Counted from the first letter of the stretch, positions 9,820 to 22,264 are shown. The stretch is DNA of 64,000 bases from Pseudomonas rhizosphaerae (GCF_000761155.1 NZ_CP009533.1:2108001-2172000); one strand, 5' to 3'. The notes: generated by a model not told the origin, from the sequence alone. Translations and numbers: made by a program.

Positions 9820-11103
9820 TTATACCGATTGGTTCTTGGATTGGATCCACTGTGAGAAGTATTTGGTGCTTTTGTGCAGATGGTGGCGAAGCATGGTGCC
9901 GATGAAATTCGCTCGACGATGCTGCTCCAGGCTCTGGCTGAGCTGATACAGACGCCGAACCAGGGTCTGACTATGTTGCTCAAACCCATACTCTGCGCAC
10001 AGATGCTCGTGGCATTGCGCTTGCGCGGCACCCCATTGATCTGAATCTTCGTACAATCGAACCGCCCAGGCTGCCAGCTCGTCCGCACTGCAAGCGATGT
10101 GGCCAGGCCAACGGTCGCCCGTGCGCATGCCCTCTGCACCCAGTGGGGTCGTGACGCTGGGCGTACCGCAGAGCATGGCATCGAGCAGCTTGCCCTTGAT
10201 CCCGGCGCCGAAGCGCAGCGGCGCCAGGGCCACCCGGGCCTGGCCGACCACCTGCAGGGCATCGGCTGCCCAGCCTTTGACCAGAAACCCTTGCGCGGCG
10301 TTGTGCAGCGCCGTGGCCTTGGGCGGTGTGTAGGCGCCGTACAGGTGCAGTTCGGCCCGCGGCAGTTGCTTGCGAATGCGCGGCCACACCTGATTCTTCA
10401 GCCAGAGAACGGCGTCCCAGTTCGGTGCGTGGCGAAAGTTGCCGATGCAGACGAAATTCGCTCGCTGATCGAAATCGAGGGCGGGCGTGGGCAGTGGCGC
10501 GACCATCAGCGGACAGTCGTGGAGCAGGCTGGGCGGCACGCCGAAGCGCTCGACCAGCAGCTGCCCTTCGAACGGTGAAATCATCAGGCTCAGATCGCAG
10601 CGGAAAATGGCCGCGACTTCACGCTGGGTGATGTCGGCCTCGCTCATGTGTCGGTACAGGGTGTCGGAGGACACGTCGAACAGCGCGCCGAAATCGTTTT
10701 CATCTTCGCCTGCGCGCAGACGTTCCTTGAGCAGGCCCTGGCGGGCGTCGCGCAGGCTTTGCAGGTCGCAGGTCTCGAGTACGCGCATGGCCTGGGGGCA
10801 GTGCAGCTCGACGCGCCAGCCGAACTGCTCTTCCATCATGAAGCGGTCGAACAGCACCATGTCTGGCTGCAAGGCCGCCACGAAACGGTCGAAGCTTTCG
10901 TCGTTGAGTGCGATGGTCTGTTCGGCAATGCCCAGCGCTGCCAGGTCGGCCTTGTGCTCGCCCACTTTGGCCGGGCTGGCAAAGGTCACGCTCCAGCCCT
11001 GGGCGACGAAGCAGTGCAGCAACTGCATCATGTGGCCGCCGGCCGCCGAAGAAGTGGGTTCGGGCCAGACATAGCCGATGACCAGGACGTGCTGAAGGGA
11101 CAT
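9820..11103 (-). CDS. Glycosyltransferase family 4-like protein
   Basis: 427 aa with a GT-B two-Rossmann layout. The N-terminal half begins HVLVIGYVWPEP and carries AAGGHMMQLL. In the C-terminal half, FVCIGNFRHAPNWDAV and FGAGIKGKLLDAMLCGTPSVTT match the donor-binding region of family 1/4 transferases, including the G-K-x3-A-M-x-G-x-P-x-V element. The donor and acceptor cannot be told from sequence. It has no other polysaccharide genes around it. ATG 11103 is preferred over a TTG two codons upstream. No membrane segment is evident. Confidence 0.8.
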   Translation of the reverse strand: MSLQHVLVIGYVWPEPTSSAAGGHMMQLLHCFVAQGWSVTFASPAKVGEHKADLAALGIAEQTIALNDESFDRFVAALQPDMVLFDRFMMEEQFGWRVELHCPQAMRVLETCDLQSLRDARQGLLKERLRAGEDENDFGALFDVSSDTLYRHMSEADITQREVAAIFRCDLSLMISPFEGQLLVERFGVPPSLLHDCPLMVAPLPTPALDFDQRANFVCIGNFRHAPNWDAVLWLKNQVWPRIRKQLPRAELHLYGAYTPPKATALHNAAQGFLVKGWAADALQVVGQARVALAPLRFGAGIKGKLLDAMLCGTPSVTTPLGAEGMRTGDRWPGHIACSADELAAWAVRLYEDSDQWGAAQAQCHEHLCAEYGFEQHSQTLVRRLYQLSQSLEQHRRANFIGTMLRHHLHKSTKYFSQWIQSKNQSV

Positions 11104-11179
11104 GAACAAGACTCGGGGCGAAAAACCGGGCGCGCATTAGGCCATGATTACGCGCCGGGGTGTAGCGGCTGACGCGGCC

Positions 11180-11542
11180 TCAAGCCACCAGCATGCTCTT
11201 GACCTTGTCGCGCAGCTGATCGATGGAAAACGGCTTGCCGATACTGCTCATGCCCGAGGGTACGTCCAGCGCTTCGGCATAGCCGCTGGCGAACAGCACC
11301 GGCAGCACCGGACGCAGGACGCGTGCCTGCTCGGCCAGTTCCTTGCCATTCATGCCCGGCAGGCCCATGTCCGTCATCATCAGGTCGATGGTCTTGGCCG
11401 AATCCTCGAGGAATTTCAGCGCGCTGGGGCCATCCTCGGCTTCCAGTACCTCGAACTCGAACTCCTCCAGCACGTCCACGATCAGCATGCGGACGATCGC
11501 GTCGTCTTCGACGACAAGAATGGTTTTAGGGATATCGGACAT
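11180..11542 (-). CDS. Single-domain response regulator (receiver only)
   Basis: 120 aa, one receiver domain with no output domain. The acidic pair is EDD near residue 12, the phospho-acceptor is D58 (LMMTDMGLP), a Ser sits in LFASGY, and the Lys is in IGKPF. Stand-alone receivers act by protein contact or as phosphate sinks. It is divergent from the hybrid kinase gene across a 270-base shared promoter region, so it is probably part of the same circuit. ATG 11542 (MSDIPKTIL) was chosen over a 49-residue upstream extension that does not resemble protein. Confidence 0.9.
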   Translation of the reverse strand: MSDIPKTILVVEDDAIVRMLIVDVLEEFEFEVLEAEDGPSALKFLEDSAKTIDLMMTDMGLPGMNGKELAEQARVLRPVLPVLFASGYAEALDVPSGMSSIGKPFSIDQLRDKVKSMLVA

Positions 11543-11812
11543 CGTTCGGATCCTGGTCGGCAAGGGGCGCAGACGGCGCCGAGCCGTCATTTCGCACATA
11601 TCGTTGCGCCCCGGGGGTGACTGGCACCTGGGAAGCAGGGCGCCAATCATAAAGCATGGGTCAGGGGCAGACCATGCCTTGGAAGGCAATAAACGAGACC
11701 ATTCCCACGTTTAGAAGTAAAAATTCCTACATATCAATCGGAAAAAACCTAACTGTTTGATCGAATTGCGGCAAAATCCCCGGCCTCGATTACAGGATCC
11801 GGGTCCAAGGAC

Positions 11813-15297
<3,485 letters not shown>

Positions 15298-15298
<1 letters not shown>

Positions 15299-16152
15299 TG
15301 AGTGATTCCCTGGCCGGCAAGGCCTCCCAGCCGGCTGTTCAAGGCAATATCGATATCGAGATCAAGCTGTTGATCGAGGCGATCTACCTCACCTACAGCT
15401 ACGATTTTCGCGACTATTCGGGCGCGTCGGTCAAACGGCGGATTCTTCACGCGCTCGGGCAGATGGAGTGCAGCAGCGTTTCCTCGCTGCAGGCGCGGGT
15501 GCTGCACGAGCCCACGGCGTTCATGGAGCTGCTGCAGTACCTGACGATCCCGGTCAGCGAGATGTTCCGCGACCCGGAGCATTTCCTGGCGTTACGACGC
15601 GAAGTGGTGCCGCTGCTCAAGACCTACCCGTCGGTCAAGGTCTGGATCGCCGGTTGCAGCACGGGCGAAGAGGTCTACTCCATGGCCATCCTGCTGCGCG
15701 AGGAAGGGCTGCTGGAACGCACCATCATCTACGCCACCGATATCAATCCCACGTCCCTGGAAAAAGCCAAGCAGGGCATCTATTCCATGGAGAACGTGCG
15801 CGCCTATACCCAAAACTACCAGCGCGCCGGGGGAACCCGCTCGTTCGCCGACTACTACACGGCAGCCTACGACCGCGCGATCTTCGACAGCAGCCTGCGC
15901 GCCAACGTCACGTTCGCCGACCACAGCCTGGCCACCGACAGCGTGTTCTCCGAGACCCAACTGGTGTCGTGCCGCAACGTGCTCATCTATTTCAACAAGG
16001 GTTTGCAGGATCGCGCCTTCGGCCTGTTCCACGAATCCCTGAGCCATCGCGGCTTTCTCATGCTCGGCAGCAAGGAAACCCTGGATTTTTCCGCCTACAG
16101 TTCGCGCTTCGATACCTTGACGCGCCCCGAACGGATCTATCGCAAGTCATGA
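15298..16152 (+). CDS. cheR: CheR-type protein-glutamate methyltransferase
   Basis: 284 aa. A short helical N-domain is followed by the SAM-dependent fold: PVSEMFRDPEHF, the SAM motif WIAGCSTGEEVYSMAI (about residue 115), ATDINPTSLEKA (about 142) and CRNVLIYF (about 222). It methylates glutamates on a chemoreceptor or a kinase partner using SAM. GTG start at 15298 overlaps the kinase stop, and its TGA overlaps the cheB ATG. No chemoreceptor or CheA/CheW is encoded here, so the target is probably the hybrid kinase or another sensor rather than flagellar receptors. Confidence 0.93.
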
Positions 16153-16724
16153 GTCGCTTTCAAGCAGTGGTGGTGGGGGCTTCGGCCGGCGGCGTGGAAG
16201 CGCTGCTGGGCGTCTACGGCCAGTTGCCGATGGATTTCAAGCTGCCGGTGCTGACGGTACTGCACCTGCCGGACGAGCGTCACAGCCAGCTGGCCGAAGT
16301 GTTCGAGCGGCGTTTGAATCGGCCGGTGCGTCAGGCGCGCGACAAGGAAACCATCGAGCCAGGTATGTTCTACTTCGCTGGCCCCAGCTATCACCTGTCG
16401 GTGGAGCGTGATTTCAGTCTGTCGTTGAGTCAGGAAGAACGGGTGCATTACTCCCGCCCGGCCATCGACTTTCTTTTCGACTCGGCGGCCGATGCCTACG
16501 GCGCCGGCCTTATCGGCATACTGCTGACCGGCGCCAACGAAGACGGCGCCCGCGGCATGGCCAGTATCAAGCGCAAAGGTGGCTTGACCATCGTTCAAGA
16601 CCCCGCCGAGGCGCGGGTTGCGGTCATGCCGCAGGCGGCCATCCGCCTGCAGACGCCTGACCATATTCTTTCACTCCACGGCATTGGCTGTCTGCTTGCC
16701 GAGCTGGAACGAAGCACATGCTAA
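16149..16724 (+). CDS. CheB-type methylesterase domain protein, no receiver
   Basis: 191 aa, consisting only of the methylesterase domain. The catalytic Ser is S12 in GASAGGVEA, the His lies in the LHLPDERHSQ region, and the Asp is in LTGANEDGARGM. Classical CheB has an N-terminal receiver that controls the esterase. It is absent here, so activity must be constitutive or controlled by one of the separate receivers in the cluster. ATGA overlap with cheR and ATGCTAA overlap with the next kinase indicate translational coupling. Confidence 0.92.
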   Translation: MSRFQAVVVGASAGGVEALLGVYGQLPMDFKLPVLTVLHLPDERHSQLAEVFERRLNRPVRQARDKETIEPGMFYFAGPSYHLSVERDFSLSLSQEERVHYSRPAIDFLFDSAADAYGAGLIGILLTGANEDGARGMASIKRKGGLTIVQDPAEARVAVMPQAAIRLQTPDHILSLHGIGCLLAELERSTC

Positions 16725-17899
16725 GCAACGTCCAAGCAAAACTGTTGATCGTCGACGATCTGCCGGAAAACCTGCTGGCCCTGGAGGCGTTGATCGCCAG
16801 TCCCGGCCGTGAGGTGCACAAGGCGCTCTCGGCAGATGAAGCCCTTTCATTGTTGCTGCAGCACGAATTCGCCATGGCCATTCTCGACGTGCAGATGCCG
16901 GGCATGAACGGCTTCGAGTTGGCCGAGCTGATGCGCAGTACCGAGAAGACCAAGAACATTCCGATCGTCTTCGTCAGTGCCGCCGGGCGCGAACTCAACT
17001 ATGCCTTCAAGGGCTACGAAAGCGGCGCGGTGGACTTCCTTCACAAGCCGCTGGACATGCAGGCGGTGAAGAGCAAGGTCAGCGTGTTCGTCGACCTGTA
17101 TCGCCAGCGCAAGACCCTCAAGGAGCAGCTCGATGCGCTGGAGCGCTCGCGCCAGGAGCAGGAAGTGCTGCTCAAGCGCCTGCAGGTGACCCAGAGCGAA
17201 CTGGAGCATGCGGTGCGCATGCGCGACGACTTCATGTCGATCGTGTCCCACGAAGTGCGCACACCGCTCAATGGTCTGATCCTGGAAACGCAACTGCGCA
17301 AGTTGCACTTGGCTCGCGACAACGCCGACGCCTTTACCCTCGACAAGATGCGCGCCATGGTCGAGCGCGACGAGCGCCAGATCCAAAGCCTGATTCGCTT
17401 GATCGAGGACATGCTCGATGTGTCGCGGATCCGCACCGGCAAGCTGTCCATTCGTCCTGCCCAGTTCGACCTCGCACAACTGGTGCGCAATCTGGTCGAC
17501 AGTTTCGCGCCCCAGGTGGCCGCCGCCGATTGCACCATCAGCCTGCTCGCCGACGAGCCGGTGCTTGGCATCTGGGACGAGTTCCGTATCGAGCAGGTGG
17601 TCAGCAATCTGATCTCCAATGCCTTGCGCTACGGTGGCAAAGGCCCGGTCGAGGTCACCGTCTATGGGCACAATGGCTGGGCGCGGGTGGAAGTGCGTGA
17701 CCACGGCATCGGCATCAGCAAGGAAAACCAGCTGCGTATCTTCCAGCAGTTCGAGCGGGTATCGGGCAGTAACGTGGTTGCCGGGCTGGGGCTGGGTTTG
17801 TTCATTTCCGAGCAGATCGTGGCGGCTCACGGCGGGCGCATCGAAGTCGAGAGCGCACTGGGCGATGGCGCGACCTTCAGGGTCAGCCTGCCGCTTTAG
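16718..17899 (+). CDS. Receiver-histidine kinase fusion
   Basis: 393 aa. An N-terminal receiver (residues 5-125) has D57 in ILDVQMP and Lys in HKPLD. A coiled coil lies at about 130-168, HisKA has H178 in VSHEVRTPLN, and the HATPase has N and G boxes (NLISNALRYGG, GLGLGLFISEQ). There are no transmembrane segments. Receiver-first kinases usually take phosphate from a partner and pass it on, so this may read out the hybrid kinase. The first bases overlap cheB. Confidence 0.92.
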   Translation: MLSNVQAKLLIVDDLPENLLALEALIASPGREVHKALSADEALSLLLQHEFAMAILDVQMPGMNGFELAELMRSTEKTKNIPIVFVSAAGRELNYAFKGYESGAVDFLHKPLDMQAVKSKVSVFVDLYRQRKTLKEQLDALERSRQEQEVLLKRLQVTQSELEHAVRMRDDFMSIVSHEVRTPLNGLILETQLRKLHLARDNADAFTLDKMRAMVERDERQIQSLIRLIEDMLDVSRIRTGKLSIRPAQFDLAQLVRNLVDSFAPQVAAADCTISLLADEPVLGIWDEFRIEQVVSNLISNALRYGGKGPVEVTVYGHNGWARVEVRDHGIGISKENQLRIFQQFERVSGSNVVAGLGLGLFISEQIVAAHGGRIEVESALGDGATFRVSLPL

Positions 17900-17980
17900 G
17901 AATAACCGCAATCACACGCAACCTCTGTCGCAGGTCATGGTCGTAATGGCAGCGAAACATATAAGCACATAGGCTTCCCC

Positions 17981-18358
17981 ATGAGTGAAGATGCACAAGA
18001 TGTCGTTCTCATCGTCGAGGACGAACCGTTGATACTGATGGTGCTGGCAGACTACCTGTCTGGACTGGGCTATCGCGTTCTGAAAGCCGAGAACGGCGAG
18101 CAGGCGTTGGAAATCCTCTCGACCAAGCCGCACCTGGATTTGATGGTCACCGATTTTCGCCTGCCCGGCGGCATTTCCGGAGTGAAGATCGCTGAGCCGG
18201 CGGTCCTGCTGCGACCGGACCTGAAGGTGATTTTCATCAGTGGCTATCCCCAGGAAATCAAGGAAACCAACAGCCCGATCGCGCGCAAGGCGCCGATTCT
18301 GGCCAAGCCGTTCGACCTGGAAACGCTGCACGAGCAGATTCAGGAACTGCTGGCCTGA
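17981..18358 (+). CDS. Single-domain response regulator (receiver only)
   Basis: 125 aa receiver with EDE acidic cluster (residues 13-15), acceptor D58 in MVTDFRLPGG, IFISGYP and the Lys in LAKPF. The ISGY and KPF elements resemble receivers found at the end of sensory hybrid kinases. It lies 81 bases after the receiver-kinase in the same direction and closes the cluster. With the divergent receiver at 11180 it gives the system two free receivers in addition to four fused ones. Confidence 0.9.
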   Translation: MSEDAQDVVLIVEDEPLILMVLADYLSGLGYRVLKAENGEQALEILSTKPHLDLMVTDFRLPGGISGVKIAEPAVLLRPDLKVIFISGYPQEIKETNSPIARKAPILAKPFDLETLHEQIQELLA

Positions 18359-18398
18359 CAGTGCAGGGCGCCCGGCTCGAAGCTCGGGCGTCTAGGTA

Positions 18399-18419
18399 GC
18401 CTGGCCCTGCTTGCCAGGC
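18399..18419. terminator. Possible bidirectional terminator between receiver gene and mltA
   Basis: Inverted repeat GCCTGGC / GCCAGGC with a 7-base loop in the 85-base gap between two convergent genes. There is no clear T-run on either side, so this is weak as an intrinsic terminator. Confidence 0.35.
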
Positions 18420-18443
18420 CCTGCCTGTCTGGCACAGTTGGCT

Positions 18444-19604
18444 TCAAGGAGTGGGCAGTTGAGCGCCTTTGGGCCAGAGCAGCCACACCTGACCTTCCTG
18501 CTTCATGTTGCCGGCCAACTCGCCGGCTTCTGGCCCCGTCCCCCAAAACAGATCGGCGCGCACTTCGCCAGCGATTGCACCGCCGGTGTCCTGCGCGGCG
18601 ACCGGGCGCACCACCGGGCTGCCGTCGGGCCGTGTGGTGGACAGCCACAGCAAGCTGCCCAGTGGTATCACCTTGCGATCGATCGCCACGCTGTAGCCTG
18701 CCGTCAGGGGTACGTTGAGTGAGCCGCGAGGGCCTTCGTTACTGTCTGGGCGCAGGCTGAAGAACACGTAGCTGGGGTTGCTGGCGAGCAGTTCCGGCAC
18801 GCGCTGTGGATTGGCTACGGCCCAGTCACGGATGCGGCCCATGCTGACTTCTTCTTTCTTGAGCAGGCCTTGCTCGACCAACCAGCGCCCGACCGGGCGG
18901 TAGGGGTGGCCATTCTGGTCGGCGTAGCCGACGCGCAGTTGACGACCATTGTCCAGTTGCAGGCGGCCGGAGCCCTGGATCTGCAGGAATTGCAGGTCCA
19001 TGGGGTCGCGCATCCAGGCCACCACAGGCGCATCGATGCCCTGACGCTGGATGGTGGCAGCGTCGTCATAAGGGCGCAGCACCTGGCCATCGAGCCGGCC
19101 GCGCAGGCGCTTGCCCTTGAGCTCAGGGTAGAGGCTGTCCAGTTGCACGCTGATCATGTCGGCCGGTACGCCGTAGACAGGCACCGGATGCTGAGCGTCG
19201 GCCTTCAGGCTGCCGGGGTAGACGGGTTCGTAGTAACCGGTGATCAGACCGTGTTCGCCTTTTTCTGCAGAGCGCAGGCCATAGACCTGCAGCTGGGCCT
19301 GAAGAAAGGTACGAATCGCGGCAGGCGACGTGTCGACTGTCTGCGCGGCGGCGCAAGTGGCTCCCCAGATAGCGTCCTTGGCCAGGCGCTGACAGGCAGA
19401 ACGCCACGCAGCAAAACCGGCTTGCAGATCGCCATCGCTGACCTTGGGCAGTTCATCCCAAGTGGCGGGTGCGTAGGTGGCAACGGGGTGGGCGGTTTCG
19501 ACAGGCTTGTTGTCGTTGTCGCAGGCGGACAACAGCGCCAGCGCAGGCACAACGCCGATGAGCAGGCGTCGCCAGGGGAAACGGAAATGGGTCACGCAAC
19601 GCAT
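18444..19604 (-). CDS. mltA: Membrane-bound lytic murein transglycosylase A
   Basis: 386 aa. A lipoprotein signal sequence ends in the lipobox LLSAC (Cys about residue 28). The MltA barrel has ITGYYEP near 125 and the 3D domain carries the catalytic Asp in AAQDTGGAI. It cleaves peptidoglycan glycan strands to 1,6-anhydromuropeptides at the outer membrane. The ATG at 19604 gives a proper signal peptide. It is monocistronic and converges with the signalling cluster. Confidence 0.95.
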   Translation of the reverse strand: MRCVTHFRFPWRRLLIGVVPALALLSACDNDNKPVETAHPVATYAPATWDELPKVSDGDLQAGFAAWRSACQRLAKDAIWGATCAAAQTVDTSPAAIRTFLQAQLQVYGLRSAEKGEHGLITGYYEPVYPGSLKADAQHPVPVYGVPADMISVQLDSLYPELKGKRLRGRLDGQVLRPYDDAATIQRQGIDAPVVAWMRDPMDLQFLQIQGSGRLQLDNGRQLRVGYADQNGHPYRPVGRWLVEQGLLKKEEVSMGRIRDWAVANPQRVPELLASNPSYVFFSLRPDSNEGPRGSLNVPLTAGYSVAIDRKVIPLGSLLWLSTTRPDGSPVVRPVAAQDTGGAIAGEVRADLFWGTGPEAGELAGNMKQEGQVWLLWPKGAQLPTP

Positions 19605-19706
19605 CCTGATAGCGAGAAGAGGCGGCTACTTTGGATAAACCCAACGTGGACGTCAAATCGATGCGTGGATTCAGAGCCCGAACCCTACAGAGCGACATCA
19701 TCCCTT

Positions 19707-19899
19707 GTAGCAGCGGCGCAAGCCGCGTCCGGGACAATGCGGTCACCCAGCCACACCGCGCAACCCGCCGACGCGGCTCGCGCCGCTGCTACAGAACGAC
19801 ATGCTCTTCTGTAGGAGCGGTCCTTGGCCGCGAATCAGGCGCCGCAGTGCAACAGGAAATACGCGGTGCCCTGTTCGCGGCCGCAGACCGCTCCCACAG
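19707..19899. repeat. Two REP pairs of different families side by side
   Basis: GTAGCAGCGGCGCAAGCCGC at 19707-19730 and its inverse at 19770-19792 form one pair. GTAGGAGCGGTCCTTGGCCG at 19811-19834 and the inverse at 19874-19899 form a second pair of the other family. They fill most of the gap upstream of mltA. No coding sequence is seen in this stretch. Confidence 0.85.
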
Positions 19900-19917
19900 A
19901 ATGCAATCAGCGGCCCA

Positions 19918-20247
19918 TCAGCAATAGCTCGCGATGCGGCGCACTTGCCCTTGGCCTTGGCTGAGGTTCCATTCCCGGTTCAAGGTCTGGAATACATCGT
20001 TGACGAACTGCCGATCCGCGGCGGCCTTCTTGCCAACGTACCCTTTGCCGCGCCGGTAGATCGGCATGCGCGCGCGCAGTTCGGGGTGGGTGCGTTCGAA
20101 ATCCTCGCCGTCGGCGTCGTTGGCCAGAGCATCGATATGCACGTCGCCACGCTTGCAGACCCACAGGATGTGGTCATCCAGGGTGTCACGGCCGGCCGCC
20201 AGGATACGGGCGAGTTGGTCAACGGTAGGTTGCTGGTTCAGGTTCAT
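19918..20247 (-). CDS. Conserved hypothetical protein, 109 aa
   Basis: I do not recognise a named domain. The protein starts MNLNQQPTVDQLARILAAG at an ATG (20247) preceded by a purine-rich AAGGAG site, then carries DDHILWVCKRGDVHIDAL, an acidic middle and a basic RRGKGYVGKKAAADRQFV stretch. Composition is soluble and cytoplasmic. Codon use is typical for the chromosome, and the frame ends at a TAG beside the REP pair. The frame stays open upstream to 20394, but the ribosome-binding site supports the shorter form. Confidence 0.75.
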   Translation of the reverse strand: MNLNQQPTVDQLARILAAGRDTLDDHILWVCKRGDVHIDALANDADGEDFERTHPELRARMPIYRRGKGYVGKKAAADRQFVNDVFQTLNREWNLSQGQGQVRRIASYC

Positions 20248-20358
20248 GAATACGCTCCTTGAGCTCTGTGCGATCTGTCGGGTTGTGGTCTTCAGCACGT
20301 ATCGGCAGGTACGCCTCACGTGTGGTCCGTCAAGGTCAGTACTGGCTCGAGCTCGATG

Positions 20359-20383
20359 TGTAGTGCCAGAAACCCTTACTACA
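20359..20383. repeat. Inverted repeat, TGTAGT...ACTACA (site 1)
   Basis: Arms TGTAGT (20359-20364) and ACTACA (20378-20383). The left arm continues GC as in site 2. Total span is 25 bases. It may be a regulator-binding site. It lies 112 bases upstream of the small hypothetical gene start on the minus strand. Confidence 0.45.
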
Positions 20384-20541
20384 TGAAAAGCCATGAGTTT
20401 GGAGGTTCAGCGGCCCGCCTGGTACGCGGACGTCATCGGAGTGGCTCGATGGCGCATCGAACGGAACCCGGTGCGGCTCCGTTCTGTTCCCGATCAGGGA
20501 GACGGCCTCATCATGCAAGGCCATGGAGGTCTCGTCAATGG

Positions 20542-20573
20542 ATATGTAGTGCTTTTATATCGGCACTACATAT
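20542..20573 (+). terminator. Perfect 11-bp palindrome followed by T-rich tail (site 2): terminator or operator
   Basis: ATATGTAGTGC (20542-20552) and GCACTACATAT (20563-20573) form a perfect inverted repeat with a 10-base loop, followed on the plus strand by TTTATTTAT. This could be an intrinsic terminator for an unrecognised short plus-strand transcript. Because it shares TGTAGTGC with site 1, it could equally be an operator. It lies about 147 bases upstream of the kinase start. Confidence 0.45.
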
Positions 20574-20719
20574 TTTATTTATGACCTGCAAGTCACGTTC
20601 TTCGATGCGTTGCCAAGGCCAGTGATTGCGTGGCAAGGCTTGATTGTTGGCACGGCTACGATAATCATGCTCGGCCGAACGCGGTCGGTTCGTCCCGTAC
20701 AGATACCCTATGGAGCGGT

Positions 20720-21991
20720 ATGGAGTTCAAGCAGAGTCTGAGTCGCCGCATCGTCATCGTGTTTGCGTTGATGAGCGCCTTCGTGGCCGGGGTGTTCGCC
20801 GTGGGTATCGTCGCCACCGTGCATCTGGTGGAGCGCAAGCTGACCACCATGAGCCTGAGCGGCAACATGCATCGCCTGCTGCTGGTCGACAACGCGGACG
20901 ATTGGCGCCACCGTCCGGAAAAGGACGAGCTGTTCTATATCGACGGTGGCGACGGCGACCTGAGCATGCCTGACGAGCTCAAGACCCTGCCGGTCGGATT
21001 CCAGGAACTGACCCTGGGCCCACGCACCTACTACGCCATGGTTGCCCAGGTCGACGGCCGACAATACGTGCTGCTGCGCGACCAGGAAGGCATGGAGCAA
21101 CGTGCCCATGTGCTGTTCATCGTCGTGGGCGCCGGTTTTCTGTTGAGCATCGCGCTGGCGATTCTGCTGGGCGGGCTCCTGGCTCGCCGTGTGATGGCGC
21201 CGGTGGTACGCCTGGCCCGCCAGGTGCGCCATCGCGACAAGACGTTCGGTCTGGCGCCGCCCTTGTCACCGGACTACACGGACGATGAGGTCGGCGAGCT
21301 GGCGCGATCCTTCGACGAAACCTCGAGCAAGCTGCGCGCAGCGCTCAACCGCGAGCAGATGTTCACCAGCGACGTCAGCCACGAACTGCGCACCCCGTTG
21401 ATGATTCTGGCGAGCTCCTGCGACCTGCTGCTGGCCACCGAGCTGGATGAGCGCTCCGAGCGCCAGGTGAAGCGGATCGCCCGCGCTACCGATGGCATGA
21501 GCCAGTTGGTCGAGACCTTCCTGCTACTGGCGCGGGACCGCGAAGCAGCCAGTCATGGCAACCCTACAGCGACCTTGCGGCGTACCGCCGATGAATTGGT
21601 GGAGATCTGGGGTCGGCAGATCGAAGCCAAGGGCCTGGCGTTCATCTATGTCGTGGATAACGACTCGAGCGACGTCTATAACCAGGCCTTTCTGCACTCG
21701 GTGATGGGTAACCTGCTACGCAACGCCTGGCACTACACCGACACTGGTTTCGTGCGTCTGACCCTGACCGACAAAGGGTTTCACGTGGAGGACAGCGGCA
21801 TCGGCATCCCCGAGGAAAAGCGCAACGCCATGTTTCAGCCGTTCGTGCGTGGCGACGAGCAGCGGGGCGAAGGCCTGGGCCTGGGCTTGTCCCTGGTCCA
21901 GCGCATTTGCGCCAACCAGGGCTGGAGCGTCAGCTTGAGCAGTCGCGAGCCCCATGGGTGTTTTTTCAGCGTACACCTGGGCGACGCTTAG
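20720..21991 (+). CDS. Two-component sensor histidine kinase, orphan
   Basis: 423 aa. TM1 at about 10-38 and TM2 at about 135-158 enclose a periplasmic sensor domain of about 95 residues. A HAMP linker (about 158-210) follows, then HisKA with H221 in VSHELRTPLM and a HATPase with NLLRNAWHYT, EDSGIGIP and GLGLGLSL. Start ATG 20720 follows GGAGCGGT. The frame is open upstream, but a cytoplasmic 30-residue leader is less likely. No response regulator lies next to it, so the partner is elsewhere. The signal is unknown. Confidence 0.9.
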   Translation: MEFKQSLSRRIVIVFALMSAFVAGVFAVGIVATVHLVERKLTTMSLSGNMHRLLLVDNADDWRHRPEKDELFYIDGGDGDLSMPDELKTLPVGFQELTLGPRTYYAMVAQVDGRQYVLLRDQEGMEQRAHVLFIVVGAGFLLSIALAILLGGLLARRVMAPVVRLARQVRHRDKTFGLAPPLSPDYTDDEVGELARSFDETSSKLRAALNREQMFTSDVSHELRTPLMILASSCDLLLATELDERSERQVKRIARATDGMSQLVETFLLLARDREAASHGNPTATLRRTADELVEIWGRQIEAKGLAFIYVVDNDSSDVYNQAFLHSVMGNLLRNAWHYTDTGFVRLTLTDKGFHVEDSGIGIPEEKRNAMFQPFVRGDEQRGEGLGLGLSLVQRICANQGWSVSLSSREPHGCFFSVHLGDA

Positions 21992-22192
21992 CATTTGCGT
22001 GCTGGCAACGTGCACCCAGTCACGATTTTTTTGTGAACCTAGGCACCGTTTTGTGGTCTTTCAGCTGGCGGCTTGAACCGACGGCATGCCGGGCAATAGG
22101 CCCAGGAGAGGCTTTTCATCGCCGCTCTTCGCAAGTAGTAGCCATCCTCAGCGGTAGTAGCGACAGGCACCGCCGGCGCAGGCCCAGCCCCA

Positions 22193-22215
22193 CGGGACAT
22201 TGTTGTCCCGCTTTT
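22193..22215 (+). terminator. Candidate terminator after the sensor kinase
   Basis: Perfect 7-bp stem CGGGACA / TGTCCCG with a TTGT loop, followed by CTTTTC on the plus strand, about 200 bases after the kinase stop and before the SH3-protein gene. The short T-run makes it modest. Confidence 0.5.
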
Positions 22216-22264
22216 CAATGGTCCGTTCATCGGGGCCTTTTTTCTTATTCATGTGAAGATCGTC

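Larger units (their letters stand above)
20248..20719. other. 472-base intergenic region with two related palindromes
   Basis: Divergent promoter region between the small hypothetical gene and the sensor kinase. The plus strand has a 63-codon open frame at 20393-20584, but its codon use is poor (TTA, ATA, CGA) and it runs through the hairpin at 20542, so I do not call it. The notable content is the two TGTAGTGC-type inverted repeats listed separately. The 20540-20590 part is markedly AT-rich compared with its surroundings. Confidence 0.6.

Noticed and set aside
11590..11689. N-terminal extension of the receiver gene to 11689
   Set aside because: The added residues lack similarity to receivers and the internal ATG at 11542 gives the exact domain boundary.
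20393..20584. 63-codon open frame upstream of the sensor kinase
   Set aside because: Codon use is unlike the genome (several rare codons), it runs through the palindrome at 20542, and the ribosome site is weak. Left as intergenic.
20655..20672. TGGCACG as a sigma-54 element before the sensor kinase
   Set aside because: No GC at the -12 position at the right distance.
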